Shown piece after piece: positions 11,238 through 23,115 of a stretch of 64,000 nucleotides of DNA. Positions within the stretch are counted from its first letter, which is position 1, and the number at the start of each line of letters is the position of its first letter. The DNA is taken from assembly GCA_022578605.1 (NCBI GenBank), contig MU394110.1, forward strand, positions 45,921 to 109,920, read 5' to 3'. The notes under the pieces are model-generated. The model saw nothing but the letters and a program-made list of their open reading frames with translations. It did not search any database and was not told the origin of the DNA. The translations under genes were made by a program, and so were the position numbers. This stretch comes from Camillea tinctor. Its lineage: Eukaryota > Ascomycota > Sordariomycetes > Xylariales > Xylariaceae.

Positions 11238-13786
11238 GGCAGGTCAACTTCCCTCAACCTTGTCGGACTGAACTCCGGCTCGTGTCAAGGTTAGTTCAAC
11301 TATTACTAACGTGAGAAGAAGAAGACGGGGACGTTGTTGGTAATGGTGATGATGATATCGTGGCGAAAAGCCGCCGCGACTATTTGATATTTCTATTGCA
11401 TTGTATGTAGGTAATCAATAAAACACTACCTACTTACATCCTATGAGTAAGTATATCACACTCGATAGACTGATCGTGTAATCCTCTATTCTCATTCCGT
11501 TACTATAATCTATTTACATGATAGTCTGGTCCCTTCCCTACCACCTCGTTACCTAATACAAGTGCCATTCTCGGCTGCTTATGTAGCTAGGTAGCTAGCC
11601 ATTGGGTAAAAATAGAACTTGGGTCGAGTTGAATAGAATCGGCGCGATTGAACTTGCATTTGCATGGGGAAGTATGTATGTGTAGACAAGGCAAGGAAGA
11701 GAACAGCCTAGATGCAGGGACTTCAGCGTGATGTTCTTTTTACTTGCCTTTCCATATTGGATCTATTGCTAGGTATTATAACCCTTACTCAAGTGCCGAC
11801 ATTATTATCACGAGGGTATCATGTAAGAGAACATGAGGTGATGTGACCGGTGTTTGTTTTATAGGTAAGTCATTATCTGTAAGTTATTCGAAGATCAGCT
11901 CATCTTTCATTCCATCTCACCTTTTTTTTTCAACGGCCTTTCTTCTTTTCTCTTTTCTCATGTATTCTTTCCCCTCTCAATACATTGGTAGCATCGATTT
12001 GCCCATATCGGGAGCATATTTGGTTGTAGGATTCGAAGAGTACGTACGTACGTCTGTACCTAGATTAGGTAGTTACGCTATTATGCGTAAGAGAGACAAA
12101 CGGGTCGATCCGACCTCCCTAATATGTTAGGTATTGGTACAAAATACGACGGCGGGATGGCTTGAGGCGAAGCTTCTTTTCAACGCCGCACACGCGCAGC
12201 GAGATGCTGTGTTGTATACCTAGCACGTGGGGAACCGCGAAAAAGGGTGCTATGCAATTGGTTAGAGATTGAAATGAGAGGCTCAGCTGTGCCTCTTCAA
12301 CAGGCCCCCTTTTTCTTGTTCTTGTCCTTCTATTTCTCCGTTCTTTTTTCTTTTTTCGTTTGGTTCTTGAATGGTCTTTTGTTTGGAAGTACTGAAGCTG
12401 AAATAAATAAATAAAAGTTGAGCTATGTAACGTCGTGGTGTATGGTGGGGATGGATGATGGGTTAGGTAGGTTGAAAAATGGAAATTGTATATAACCTAC
12501 TCTTGGTCCCCATCTCGTTGGCAGCGTAAGCTTCAACACGAGCTGACAACTGACTAGGTATTCATCAATATATCTAAACATGGCCGAGTTAGTCTCTTTT
12601 CTTTTTATAATGCCTCTCCATGGCTTACACATCCGATAGGTAAGTGTCTGCTGACTCCTCAAGGTATGTGAATAACTATACAAAATTCCGTATTTATTAA
12701 TTACATTCTCGACTATAGGTAGGTTGTGTTATTATACCATGTCTTGTAAAGTGAGCTTTACTTGACAATATTAAGACATGAAACTAGAGAGGAATCATAG
12801 TCCATTTATCAACAGCAACTTGACCTGTGCGTAGTAGATGACTAAAAGAAAAAACTACGAGATGCTACGATCTTTTCGGTATGTATGTCATATAGTTGAA
12901 CGGGAAGCATGCCGAATAATCCGTATGCCAGGTATATAAGACGGGTGCTATATAGTCAGTCCGTCCCCAGCCAGGTTTAGCTGTATTTCAGCCAAGACGG
13001 AATTTAGTCAAAATCGAGACCTCTCCCTCCTCTGTCCCCCACTCTTTATCCCTCTCATCTCGTCTCGTCAAACCCTTTCCAGTACGCCTATCGCCTCACA
13101 TGATAGGTTATCATACCAAGTCTTCCTCCCACGTGCTTTTATGTTGTGATGCTTCTCCTGAACATGAGCATGTGTTCCATCTGATCTCGATGCAGATCTT
13201 CTTGCCTTTTACAGTTGTCACAGCACGCAATGTGCCAATGAAAGGTGAAAGGGGTCTGACAACTGCAGGGGTGGTATTCTCCATCCAAGAAACTTCCAAC
13301 TTAACTTGGAACTACAACTCTTGGACAAGAAATTAGTTGGCATCATCGTCTCTCACTCTCCTCGCTTTCCGCCTTGTATAAGGGTATTCCATCAATCAGA
13401 TACGCGCGCATCTGAGCTGGAAGTGGTCAATGAGGGTGCCATTGGCAATTTGGTTCCCCTGCCCGTGGCAGCACCCTTATGTTCGTAGCCTCGCTCCGTC
13501 TGTCTGGATTCGACCAGTATGCCCGGCCTTTCGGCCTATTATTAGCGCTCGCGCTCTCTTTCTTCCCCTGTCTTCCCCGCAGAAAAGGGGCGACTTGATT
13601 TCCGCCAATAATGCACAACGCCTGACTTCGAGTCCAGAACCCTTTTGGGAGGCTCTTTCGTCCTCTTCATCTCGGCCTGTGCCTAAATCCCTATATTCAG
13701 GAGAGAGGAGGGGGTTATAGTTGTTCGGGAGGCATGGAACTCGACAGCCCCTATAATTTCACGTGCCGTTCACGAAGGATGAACTG

Positions 13787-13796
13787 TATATATAAG
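13787..13796 (+). promoter_or_regulatory. TATA box of the PL4 gene
   Basis: TATATATAAG lies about 140 bp upstream of the PL4 lyase ATG. Position and sequence fit a core promoter; function is inferred. Confidence 0.5.
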
Positions 13797-13937
13797 ATGA
13801 TATCTGCATCCTAGATCTCGATCGACGCGATCAGCGTCTTGCCTTGACCGTTGAGACTACACCGGTACCGTTTCTGTCCAATTGTAGAGCGTAGGATAGT
13901 CTGCTTCCGAGCTGTCGGTAACAGCGATTAGCCCATC

Positions 13938-15701
13938 ATGTTGCTGAATATCTTCATCTTGTCTATATTTGCTTTCGCTTCCTCGGTATTTGCCGCCTTT
14001 GGATTCACCAAGTCTGGCAGCAACTATGTTATCGACGCCGGATCGAGCAACCCCCTTATCTTCACCGTCAGCGGCAGCAGTTGCGATATCACTTCGATCA
14101 AGTATCGCGGTACAGAGCTTCAGGGCACCTCGAAGGGATCGCACATCAATTCGGGGTTGGGATCGGCGACCGTAAGCGTCACGCAAATCTCTGGTAAGAA
14201 AAACTCAGGTCGCGATACATATAAAAGAAAATAAATCGCGAGGGCATGATGGGGTTAACATGCATGTCAGGCTCTTCCAACTATGTCAAGGTAACATGTA
14301 CCACTTCGACCCTCACCCATTACATGGTAGTGAAAGAGGGTGATAGCATCATCTACATGGGCACCTATATCTCCGCAGAACCTGATGTAGGCGAGCTGCG
14401 CTTCATCGCTCGTCTCCAGTCGTCTAAGCTACCCGAAGAGTATCCGTACGGCAAGGTATCTACCACGAAAGGATCCAGTTCGACCGTCGAGGGCTCTGAC
14501 GTTTTCATCGTCGATGGCGAGACCCGTTCCAAGTTCTACTCGAGCACTCGGTTCATCGATAAGGACGCTCAGTGTGTGTATGGAGGCGACGATGTAATCC
14601 ACGTCTGCGTCCTAGCTCCTAACCCCGAGTCCTGCTCCGGCGGTCCTTTCTTCCGCGACATCGAGTCTAACAACGCCGGCGACGACACTAACCTCTACTG
14701 GTACATGAACAGCGGTCATGTTCAGACCGAAGACCGCCGCACTAATGTCCTGTACGGGCCATACCTGATGCAGTTCTCGCGCTCCGGCATCCCCACCCTC
14801 AAGACCACCGATACCTCGTTCTTCTCCGAGCTAAGCATCCAGGGCTACGTCCCTACGTCAGGACGCGGTTATGTTTCTGGTACCGCCTCCGGTGTCTCTA
14901 GCAGCTTCCAGACCGTCGTACATTGGTACAACTCGGCCGCGCAGTACTGGGCGATCGCCTCCTCCAACGGCGCGTTCACCTCTCCCGCCATGAAGCCAGG
15001 TACCTACACTATGGTCCTGTACCAGGGCGAATACAAGGTCGCCACGGCCACCGGAGTTTCGGTTAGCGCTGGTAAGACCACGTCCAAGAGCATCGCCAGC
15101 ACGGAGACGAGCCGCAACTCGCTGTGGAAGATCGGCGAGTACGACGGTAAGCCGACGGGTTTCAAGAACGCGGACAAGTTCCTACGTATGCATCCCTCCG
15201 ACTCGCGCATGGGCTCGTGGTCTCCCACGACTTACACCGTGGGCTCGTCCTCGGTCAGCGACTTCCCCATGGCCATCTTCCAGACTGTCAACAACCCCGT
15301 GACCATCAAGTTCAATCTCGCGTCTGCTCCGGGTGCCGCAACCCTGCGCATCGCTACAACCCTATCCTTCGCCGGCTCGCGGCCCCAGGCCAAGGTGAAC
15401 TCGTGGACCGGCCCGGCCCCGTCGGCACCAACCAAGATCGACAGTCGTGGCGTCACGCGCGGCGCGTACCGCGGATACGGTGAAGTGTACGATGTTAGCA
15501 TACCGGCGGGAACGCTGGTAGCTGGCTCGAACACGATTACTATCACGTCGCTCTCGGGGAGCAGTGGCACGACTTTCTTGAATCCCAACTTTGTAAGTTG
15601 AATACTATAACCCCTTTTCTATGTTACTTACTTTTGAAACCGAACTCTCGTGCTAATAAAGTGTGTAATAGATATTTGATGCCGTTGAGCTTTTCACTTA
15701 A
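13938..15701 (+). CDS. Secreted rhamnogalacturonan lyase, PL4 (RglA-like)
   Basis: Three exons: 13938-14193, 14271-15592 and 15672-15701, giving 535 residues. The last exon encodes only nine residues and the stop. Seen: signal peptide [19 protein letters not shown], then [22 protein letters not shown] restored across intron 1, and [21 protein letters not shown] in the catalytic half. A fibronectin-III-like middle domain ([12 protein letters not shown]) follows, then a jelly-roll CBM-like domain ([20 protein letters not shown]) and NPNF joined to IFDAVELFT. Known: PL4 enzymes cleave the rhamnosyl-galacturonic acid backbone of pectin by beta-elimination; RglA-type proteins have this length and three-domain order. 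Inference: extracellular plant-wall degradation. Confidence 0.93.
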
Positions 15702-16105
15702 AGGTTGTGAAAAACCTGACATCGAGGGTCTTACTCCCGAGGGAAGGATAGGGAAGAGGGTAGAATATGTGATAATAAGATACCCCCTTTTAGCATGCTT
15801 ATTACCCTCGTTGTTCTAAGAGCTCATTACATATATCCAACAATATCCCAATAATTATATTCTCATGATTTTCACATCTCAAATTTTGAATCTAACATGG
15901 TCTCTCGGAGCTTAAGGGACAAATAACTCTTAGAACAATAAACACGGCACTCAGCAAAGCATAGCTGGGACTCGTATTATACGAAAAATAATTGGTAAGT
16001 CAGTATATCAACAACACCAGGTTATATGTAAAACAGGGTCCGAACCCAACATACACTGCTCTGAATTACCTCTTTACCTCCTCCTCTTTGAATAGCAGAT
16101 AAGTA
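15702..16105. other. Intergenic, convergent PL4 and MFS gene ends
   Basis: 3' regions of two convergent genes. No gene, RNA or clear repeat seen. Confidence 0.6.
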
Positions 16106-17959
16106 TCACTTGCCGCCTTCCATAACATACGACCACACCAGCGCACAAAGCGCAATAACCACCAAGTAGAACCACCACACCAACCCAACAACCCCAACAT
16201 CCACCCCCCTCGCGAACACATACCCCCCGACCGCCGGCCCAACCGCGCGCGCCAGGCTCGCCAGCGTATTCCCCGCGCCATGCACCGTGCCCAGCACCGC
16301 CCTCCCCGGCGCCGCCTCCGTCAGCAGTATAACCGTGCTGGGTATCGCCATCGTGCGGGCGGCGATCTGGGCCGCAACGACGCAAGCCAGGAAGGCCCAC
16401 TTCTGGGGCTCCTGGCCCTGGACCGAGAGCAGCGAGAGGTACGGCGCGGCGGCGTACGCGAGCGGGAAGAGCACGAGCGCGACGCGCAGCACGCCGCGCG
16501 TGCCGATGCGCGACTGCAGGCGCGGGTAGATGAACAGCTGCAGCAGGATGCCGCCGAGGCCGGCGGCCGAGAGCCAGAGCCCGATGGTGGAGGAGGGGAG
16601 ACCGAGGCCGCCGGTGAAGGAGAAGAGTGAGGGGGTGTTGTTGGTGTCGGATGCAGGGCTGCTGAGGAACACGGGGAAGATGTGCATGAAGGCTGAGTTG
16701 TGGAGGGGGAGCAGCCCGAAGGATACGAGGGCGCAGAGCACCTTGCGGGTCCAGATCCCTTGGAAGGGTATACGGTCTCCTGGTGGTTTTATAGGCGCTT
16801 CGAATGGCTTTTCTTGACCTTGTTCTTGGTCTTGATCTACCGGGACTTCTCCAACAAACCTCTCCCCTTCATCTCCTATCTCGGTATATCTATGTTGCCG
16901 TTGGCGATAGCAGCAGCACATCCAGCACTGCCTCGCCCACCTTGCCACCGCCGCACCAGCCCGCAAAGCGACATCGTCGTGCGCTTCCTTCCCCGGCAGC
17001 GTCTCCCTAAACCCCAGCACCGCCAGTACAAGCACGCCCGCAAGAACCACAGCATTCATCAGCGCTGGCAGCGCGTACGGGTTCTCGAGCGCCCACGGCG
17101 CACCCCCCGGGTTACGCCCCGGGTTGAACCAGCCCTCCGGGCCAAAAAGCCAAGGCAGATTAACCGCAGGATCAGCCAGACACCCGCCGAGGGCGAGGCT
17201 CGCCGCCGTGCCGGCATTGAACACCAGTGGGAGCAGCAGGAAGGCCCTCGCGCGGTAGCGCATATCGTCGCCGATAGTCACAGTCTCCGCCGTGGCCGCG
17301 CGCATGATCCCCACGTTCCCGTTGGCCAGGCCGGCGAGCGCACGCCATGCCAGGAGCGCCCCGAACGAGGACCGCGAGGAGAGCCCGAACCCGGCGTTGG
17401 CGAGGGCGGAGATGGCGAGCCCCGCGAGGATGGGCAGGCGGCGGCCGCGCCGGTCGGAGAAGCGCCCCCAGGGGAGGCTGGTGGCGCACTGGGCGAGGGG
17501 GAAGGAGGCTACGAGAAGGCCGGAGTATATGGATATCTGGGCTGCGTCGGCCGCTTCTCCTTCTGACGAGGGAGAGGGAGAGGATAGGACGGAGAGCACG
17601 AGGAAGAATATGTAAGGGAGGAGACAGACGTTGGAAAGGGGCTCGGAGAGACGGCAGAGAGACAGGATGAAGAGCTGGTCCTTATTTGGGAGATCGCGCC
17701 AGCGGATATGAGGAGCCTTTGGCTTTTCGTTATTATCATCTGCTTGTTCATTGCCTTTATCATAACCGTTTTCGTTCTCGCTTGGTGTACTGTCCCGTAA
17801 GGGTTGGCGAAGTTCGGGATCTGACAGACGTTGGGTTAGTATCAGCGTTAGAATTTCGCCCCCAGGGCTATTCGTGAAGGAGATGCTCTCACCATTACTT
17901 AGAGAGGACGAAGAGGAGGAGGATCCTCGGTCCTCCCCTGCTGAGCGGTGGATAACCAT
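16106..17959 (-). CDS. MFS transporter, DHA1/ZIFL-like
   Basis: Single exon, 617 residues, unusually GC-rich. Seen: a long polar Ser/Glu-rich N-terminus (1-85); then RWRDLPNKDQLFILSLCRLS leading into membrane segment 1 with EPLSN..LLPYIFFLV; MFS motif A as WGRFSDRRGRR (164-174); several Ala/Leu/Gly-rich membrane segments; a central cytosolic loop with the Cys-rich string CWMCCCY; and six further membrane segments ending in WSYVMEGGK. Known: the Q..ILxLCR..EP..N..L.PY pattern is typical of fungal and plant ZIFL-type members of the drug:H+ antiporter-1 group, which export organic acids, metals or drugs. Substrate unknown. It is divergent from the sugar porter at 18813. Confidence 0.85.
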   Translation of the reverse strand: MVIHRSAGEDRGSSSSSSSLSNGESISFTNSPGGEILTLILTQRLSDPELRQPLRDSTPSENENGYDKGNEQADDNNEKPKAPHIRWRDLPNKDQLFILSLCRLSEPLSNVCLLPYIFFLVLSVLSSPSPSSEGEAADAAQISIYSGLLVASFPLAQCATSLPWGRFSDRRGRRLPILAGLAISALANAGFGLSSRSSFGALLAWRALAGLANGNVGIMRAATAETVTIGDDMRYRARAFLLLPLVFNAGTAASLALGGCLADPAVNLPWLFGPEGWFNPGRNPGGAPWALENPYALPALMNAVVLAGVLVLAVLGFRETLPGKEAHDDVALRAGAAVARWARQCWMCCCYRQRQHRYTEIGDEGERFVGEVPVDQDQEQGQEKPFEAPIKPPGDRIPFQGIWTRKVLCALVSFGLLPLHNSAFMHIFPVFLSSPASDTNNTPSLFSFTGGLGLPSSTIGLWLSAAGLGGILLQLFIYPRLQSRIGTRGVLRVALVLFPLAYAAAPYLSLLSVQGQEPQKWAFLACVVAAQIAARTMAIPSTVILLTEAAPGRAVLGTVHGAGNTLASLARAVGPAVGGYVFARGVDVGVVGLVWWFYLVVIALCALVWSYVMEGGK

Positions 17960-18812
17960 TATGGAAAATACACTTCTGTGTTAAGGTATTGTGAAAACGA
18001 GTACTTCCTCCTATTTCTCAGGAGTTGGTGCCCGCTCCCGAACTCCCCACTGTACGATGGTGTACAGCTTTTATGTACAAGTCAATACTCGTGTTGCCTC
18101 GGTTCTTTTTCTCATAATATCATGAGCTAGGTATGGAGTAAGGTCTTTGTGTTCAGTTATTTATTCAATTCTCAATACTATAATTCCTAAATGGCATTTC
18201 TTCGCTTCCAACATATATCATGGGAATGGAAGTCCGCCCCGTGGGGGGGCTGTATAGACTTAAATAGCTCTAGTTATCATCCCAGCTTCGAACCCAGCAT
18301 CTCTATCGTCTATCCTGTCTTTACTAGAAACTGTTAATCTAATTATCCAGACACCGATATGTAAAATAGGACTTTGAGCTCTTCCTCCGTTCCAGTCTTG
18401 GCTTTTAACTGTTTTCAGCATCCCGGCTCTCTCTTTACTCATTTTACCCGGATCGGTCCTAATGCTACCTCATGCGCAGAAACATGATACAAGCTCTATT
18501 TGGTTGCTCAATGTCAGTTATTCTCTGCGGGGATTGTACTCCACGGGCTTGTGAGCGAGCACAGCAGAGGCCTGGCTAGTAGGTGGTCATCAGTTTACTC
18601 CTTTATCACGTTTGACGTACTTTTTATATTCTTGCGCATAGATTTTTGTTCATAGCTTTATTCTGGGAGTTGTTGTAGAAGAGTAGCATATTGTAATAGG
18701 GTTAATCGTAGCTCACCAGATATCATACTGTTCAGGGTGAAGTCGCGTCACCGCCGTCTACACCTCTTTCCGTCCTACTTATTACGATTACCACCTCAAA
18801 GCCGGCGCAGCC
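17960..18812. other. Divergent promoter region of two MFS genes
   Basis: 853 bp between head-to-head transporter start codons. No gene seen. A C-rich/G-rich element (18237-18249) contains a possible carbon-repressor site. Co-regulation of the pair is possible but unproven. Confidence 0.5.
18241..18246 (+). promoter_or_regulatory. Possible CreA/Mig1-type site
   Basis: GTGGGG matches the CreA consensus SYGGRG and lies about 570 bp upstream of the sugar porter, inside the symmetric element CCCCGTGGGG. Six-base matches occur often by chance, so this is only suggestive. Confidence 0.25.
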
Positions 18813-20796
18813 ATGGCACTTCTCACCCGTGCAGTCCTCCGACTACACCTCCTGTGCATATTCTTCGCTATTGGGTCCTTCGCCTGGGGGTAAGCTTCCC
18901 TTTTCTTTCTCTCTATTATGGACTAATTATTTCTCGCTCACTTTCACATAGCTATAATGTCGGCATTCTCTCTTCCATCCTGGTACACCCTGGCTTTCTC
19001 GATGCCGTAGGGCATCCCACCCCCGCGCAGAAGGGCCTTATCACCGGGATATACTACGCTGGCACGTGGAGTAGCTACATCTTCATCTCGCACCCGGCAA
19101 GTGACGCTCTGGGACGCCGGTATGCAGCTCTCGGAGGCATTGTCATTGTTGCCATTGGGGCGGCGCTCGAGTGTGCCGGCACGTATGGCACCGTGATCGC
19201 GGGGCGCGTGGTGGCGGGCGTAGGCGTCGGTCTAGTGTCTACGGCTGTGCCACTTTATCAGAGGTATGTGACTGGATAGGAATTAGGGAGTGGGTTTCTG
19301 AATAAAGGATTAACTGTTTGAGCTGCTAGCGAAGTTGCGCCGGCTCGGAAGAGGGGGAAGTATGTGGTTTTGAATCATGTCGGGTTCGTGGCTGGGCTCG
19401 CATCTGGCTTTTGGTAGGTTGCTGCTCAAATAAGTAACACGCTGTGCACGGCTGAAGACTATCTATATAGGGTCGGGTATGGGGTGACGTTCTGGAACTC
19501 GACTCCGCATGATATCTCTGTATCGTGGCGTTTCTCGCTCGCCGTTATACTTATTCCGTGTTTCGTCTTTGCTGCAGGGCTGCCATTCCTTCCAGAGAGG
19601 TAGAGAACCACCTCCTTCCATATTTTCTTTCTGCTGACATTATATAGTCCGCGATGGTTGGTAGAACATGGGCATTATGATAGAGCTCTACGCTCGCTTC
19701 AGTGGCTTCGAGAAGGGAGTTTCACGAATGAACAGATCAGCACGGAGTTAGCTCGTATACACAATGATGTGCAAGAGTACGAAGCCTCTGGGGCAAATTG
19801 GACATCAGTCTTTAGGGATCAAAATCTCTTTAGCAGGCTTTGGCGAGCATCTCTTCTTCAGTTCATGGCTCAGATGGTAGAACCTCCCTTTTTTTCATCT
19901 TAACGCCGATAGCATACCAGATTAGAAACGATCGCTGATGCTCTTTGCTTTTCTCAGTGTGGAGCAACAGCCATGAAATACTATCTCCCCACCCTCCTCA
20001 AAAAGCTCGGGCTAGCAACTCGGATTGCCTTGATGGCTGGGGGGATTGAGTCTACGTTAAAGATCGGAATGGTTCTTATTGAAACGATCATTATTGATCG
20101 AGTAGGCCGAAGGATCACACTTATCGCAGGAACGACGGCCATGGGACTTGGCATGCTAGTAAGTATAGCAACTGATCATATCATGGAGTAACTTGCTAAA
20201 ACAGATCCCCAGATCAACGGAGCCTTAGGCCAAGCATACCCAGATAATACTAATAAAGCCGCTGATGTAGTCTGCGTTGTCTTTATTTTCATATATGCTC
20301 TTGGCTATAGCATGGGGTTCGGTCCAGCAGCATGGGTATACAGTTCAGAGGTAAAATCTCCTATTTAAGGCTCGTAGTGGACAAATATTAAACAGAATAT
20401 TAGATATTCCCAACTTCGGTCCGTGCTAGAGGCCTCAATTTCTCTGCGTCAGGCGGCGCCATCGGATCTATAATCGTTGCTCAGGTGTGGCCCGTCGGCA
20501 TTGATACCATCGGTTCTAACATCTACTTCTTCTTCATGGCAATCAATTTTATATGCGTTCCGGTAAGCAATTCTTGGTACTATGAAGCCACGGTTACTCA
20601 TAATCCTATGCAGATTATTTTCTTATTCTACCCGGAAACGAAAGGTCGGCCCCTGGAGGACATGGACGTCTTGTTCAACAGTACAGTTATGTTAGTACAG
20701 GATGCTGCTGACAATGACAACGGTGCTATTGATGAACCGCCCTATACCGTTTCCCCGAAGGTTCCTAGACTTCAAGCACAGGCCCAGGATATATAA
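18813..20796 (+). CDS. MFS sugar porter (hexose/quinate-type)
   Basis: Nine exons: 18813-18889, 18952-19263, 19330-19413, 19471-19599, 19648-19876, 19958-20158, 20213-20350, 20404-20562 and 20614-20796. Phases agree throughout and give 503 residues. The start has a good context (GCAGCCATGGC). Seen: GYNVGIL in the first membrane segment, GRRYA after segment 2, AGRVVAGVGVGLVSTAVPLY then QSEVAP restored across intron 2, PESPRWL restored across intron 4, DRVGRR in the second half, and PETKGRPLEDMD after the last membrane segment. Known: these are the signatures of the sugar porter family (proton symport of mono- or disaccharides or quinate). Odd: the acceptor of intron 6 must be CCCCAG, because the nearer AACAG would bring a stop. 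Substrate unknown. Confidence 0.9.
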
Positions 20797-21854
20797 GTTC
20801 TTGTGACTGAGTTCCGGGACTATGCGCAGCCGCCGTACACAACAATACGTGAGTATATATGTTCTTGCTAGGCAAGAGAAAGATAGCTTACTGAGAATTG
20901 TGGCTATATTTACAGAAGAATGGAATGGGCCTCGTGGTTTATGATCGTTGTTGTTGTTGTTGCCTTGTGCTTATACCTATCCGCTACGTCCCTTAACCCC
21001 TATTTCAACGAGTGCGTGGTATTTACTTATACAAACATTGAAATTTCTCAGCACTGAATGACAATAACTATTGAATGTATAATTAGATTAGTGGTTTTAT
21101 AGATCATAGTAGACAGTGTCTGAGTATCTCTGGTTTCTATTTCTTTTTTTTTTCTTTTTTTTCCAACGTACCCGTTATGTATATACTGGTGTTAAATACC
21201 ATAAACTCTGAAGACTTACGTTTTCTGATAGACTTACTAGCACATACTTCCCTTTAGGTGTTACTCCTGAGGTTTAGACTAATTTTATCGAGAGAAATAC
21301 GGGATATTCTACATATTCGGAAAGGTAGCAGACCTACCTACAGTATGGACCATTTATAGCGAGGAAGAGGAACTTACCAGGAAGTTTCAGCTTCTACACC
21401 ACAAGGATATCATCACGCAAGGAGATTAAACTAAGAAACTTCATCTATATTTCATAGTCACTGGCAGAGTACCCATGTACCTTCTTAAGGTACCTTTGTC
21501 GAAGCTGTGATCTAATCTTTCAAGGAATTATTTAATACGCATACATTTTCCTCTTTCCTCTTCCCAAATCCACAAACATTCAATACCTACTAGTTAATAC
21601 TTAGGTACCCAAGTACATACCTTCATAGTTCTATTCCTCTCTCTCCACCCTTCTCGTCTCATACTTTACCACCTATTTCCTCCCACCTCACCACACTCTA
21701 TCCTCAGCAGCTTCTTCACCTTCACCACTACCTTCACCAACATCTTCATCTACATACTCGCTCGCACCCTTACGCTCGGAACACCGAAAGCTACAGCAGA
21801 AACAAATGACAGCTGGTGGCAATTCGACGTAACCATCATTTCCGTTCTCCCAAG
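20797..21854. other. Intergenic, upstream of BTB gene 2
   Basis: No gene seen. The last 300 bp are CT- and ACC-rich, as is usual for a fungal promoter or leader. Confidence 0.55.
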
Positions 21855-23115
21855 ATGGCTAACGGCGAGATTCCGACCTTGCCAGCTCCTCCCACTGTTG
21901 GTGCAGTATCGTCAATCAATGCTGCTAATGGGGAATTTACATTCAAATGTCCTCTGAATACCGATCCGGAGCCTAAGCTTGAAGTCCTTGATCCAGATGG
22001 CGATCTGTACCTCGTAGTAGGGGAGACAAAGTGCATCTTCAACACTACACCCGAAGAGTCAGAGTCTGAGGATGAAATCACCGAAATTCCTCAGTCTAAC
22101 GGTAATACTGACAACAACACCCACACACATCAGAATGCAGTCACCTTTTTGGTATGCTCCAAATCTCTCTCACGTGCCTCGCCTGTCTGGAAGTGTCTTC
22201 TTTATGGAGGATTTCGAGAGTCTAGACCCATGCATGGGACCCAATGGAAAGTTCGCCTTCCTGAAGATAAACTTGATCCGATGACCACAATACTCAAGAT
22301 CATACACGGTCAATTTATAAATACCTCTGTGGATAAGATTGATATTAGCAACTTTTACCGAATTATAGTCCTGGCTGAAAAGTACGACGTTATTCACGTT
22401 CTTCAACCATGGACCAATGTTTGGTTAGAAGATATAGGTCTAGCAACACGAACCCTCGGTCTACTTTCCGCCCATGAATTTAGCCGAGCTCTCTATATAT
22501 TATGGGTACTTGGATGTACCGACCTTTACGAGCAGATGGTTATGTTTCTCGTGTTAGAGTCTAGTGTCGATGCGACTGATCGACTAAGCGTAAGAGGATT
22601 TATTGCTGAATACATACTTAACGAATCTATGGTCAAAATACCAAATATCATTGGTGAGCTTCTTCTTCCTATAAATTGATACGGATTTACTCATAATTCC
22701 TATGTCAGGTCTAACAAAAAGGATTCGTATGCACATGCTAGAGCCAGCGCTCAAATTCTTACGAGAATTTCAAGAAAATCCTATCTTAGGATCCGAGAAG
22801 CTCCGGGGTAACTGTAAAAGTGAACGGTGCATCAACGAAATAATTGGCTCGCTTGCCACATGTATGGTTCAAAATGGCTTTTGGCCAGTCCCTGAGGCCT
22901 CGGACAATGAATACAAGTTAATAAGCCTGAAAGAGACACTCTGGGTTGACTCGCACCACAGCGCTTGCATGAATTGTTTCAATAATCGACTCGAAGATAT
23001 CTTCGATTGTGCCGGTGCGGAACGTATGATCACTGACCACATGGAGGAGGAGAAATCCCGAAGGAGGAAAATGGCTGCGAGCATAGACCACCGAGAAAAG
23101 TACCGACCAGAATAG
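21855..23115 (+). CDS. BTB/POZ domain protein, copy 2
   Basis: Two exons, 21855-22653 and 22709-23115, with a 55-nt intron (GTGAGC...TGTCAG, phase 1), give 401 residues. The ATG in context CAAGATGGC was chosen; upstream in-frame codons lack an ATG. Seen: LDPDGDLYLVVG (45-56), an acidic and Asn/Thr-rich insert (66-94), LVCSKSLSRASPVWKCLLYG (99-118), LPEDKLDPMTTILKIIHG, and KYDV..VLQPW. The second exon is helical, with FWPVPEASDNEYKL near the end, matching WPIPEASHYSQSM of copy 1. Paralogous to 5367-6568, in the same orientation 16 kb away. Function unknown; BTB domains mediate dimerisation and ubiquitin-ligase adaptor roles in known families. Confidence 0.87.

Larger units (their letters stand above)
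10040..13937. other. 3.9-kb intergenic region between GH71 and PL4 genes
   Basis: Shared 5' region of two divergent secreted-enzyme genes. No gene is supported: open frames are short and without family motifs. It contains a CCTCA repeat (about 11176-11205), one TACCTAGGTA palindrome (11228-11237), several pyrimidine tracts, and a TATA box before the PL4 gene. Such length may hold regulatory sites for the two enzyme genes, but I cannot assign any. Confidence 0.55.

Noticed and set aside
16700..17566. 288-codon plus-strand frame opposite the MFS gene
   Set aside because: Arg/Pro-rich shadow of a GC-rich membrane-protein gene.
18280..18300. GGGTTCGAAGC on the minus strand, a possible tRNA T arm
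   Set aside because: The flanking stem halves are not complementary and no other arm is found.
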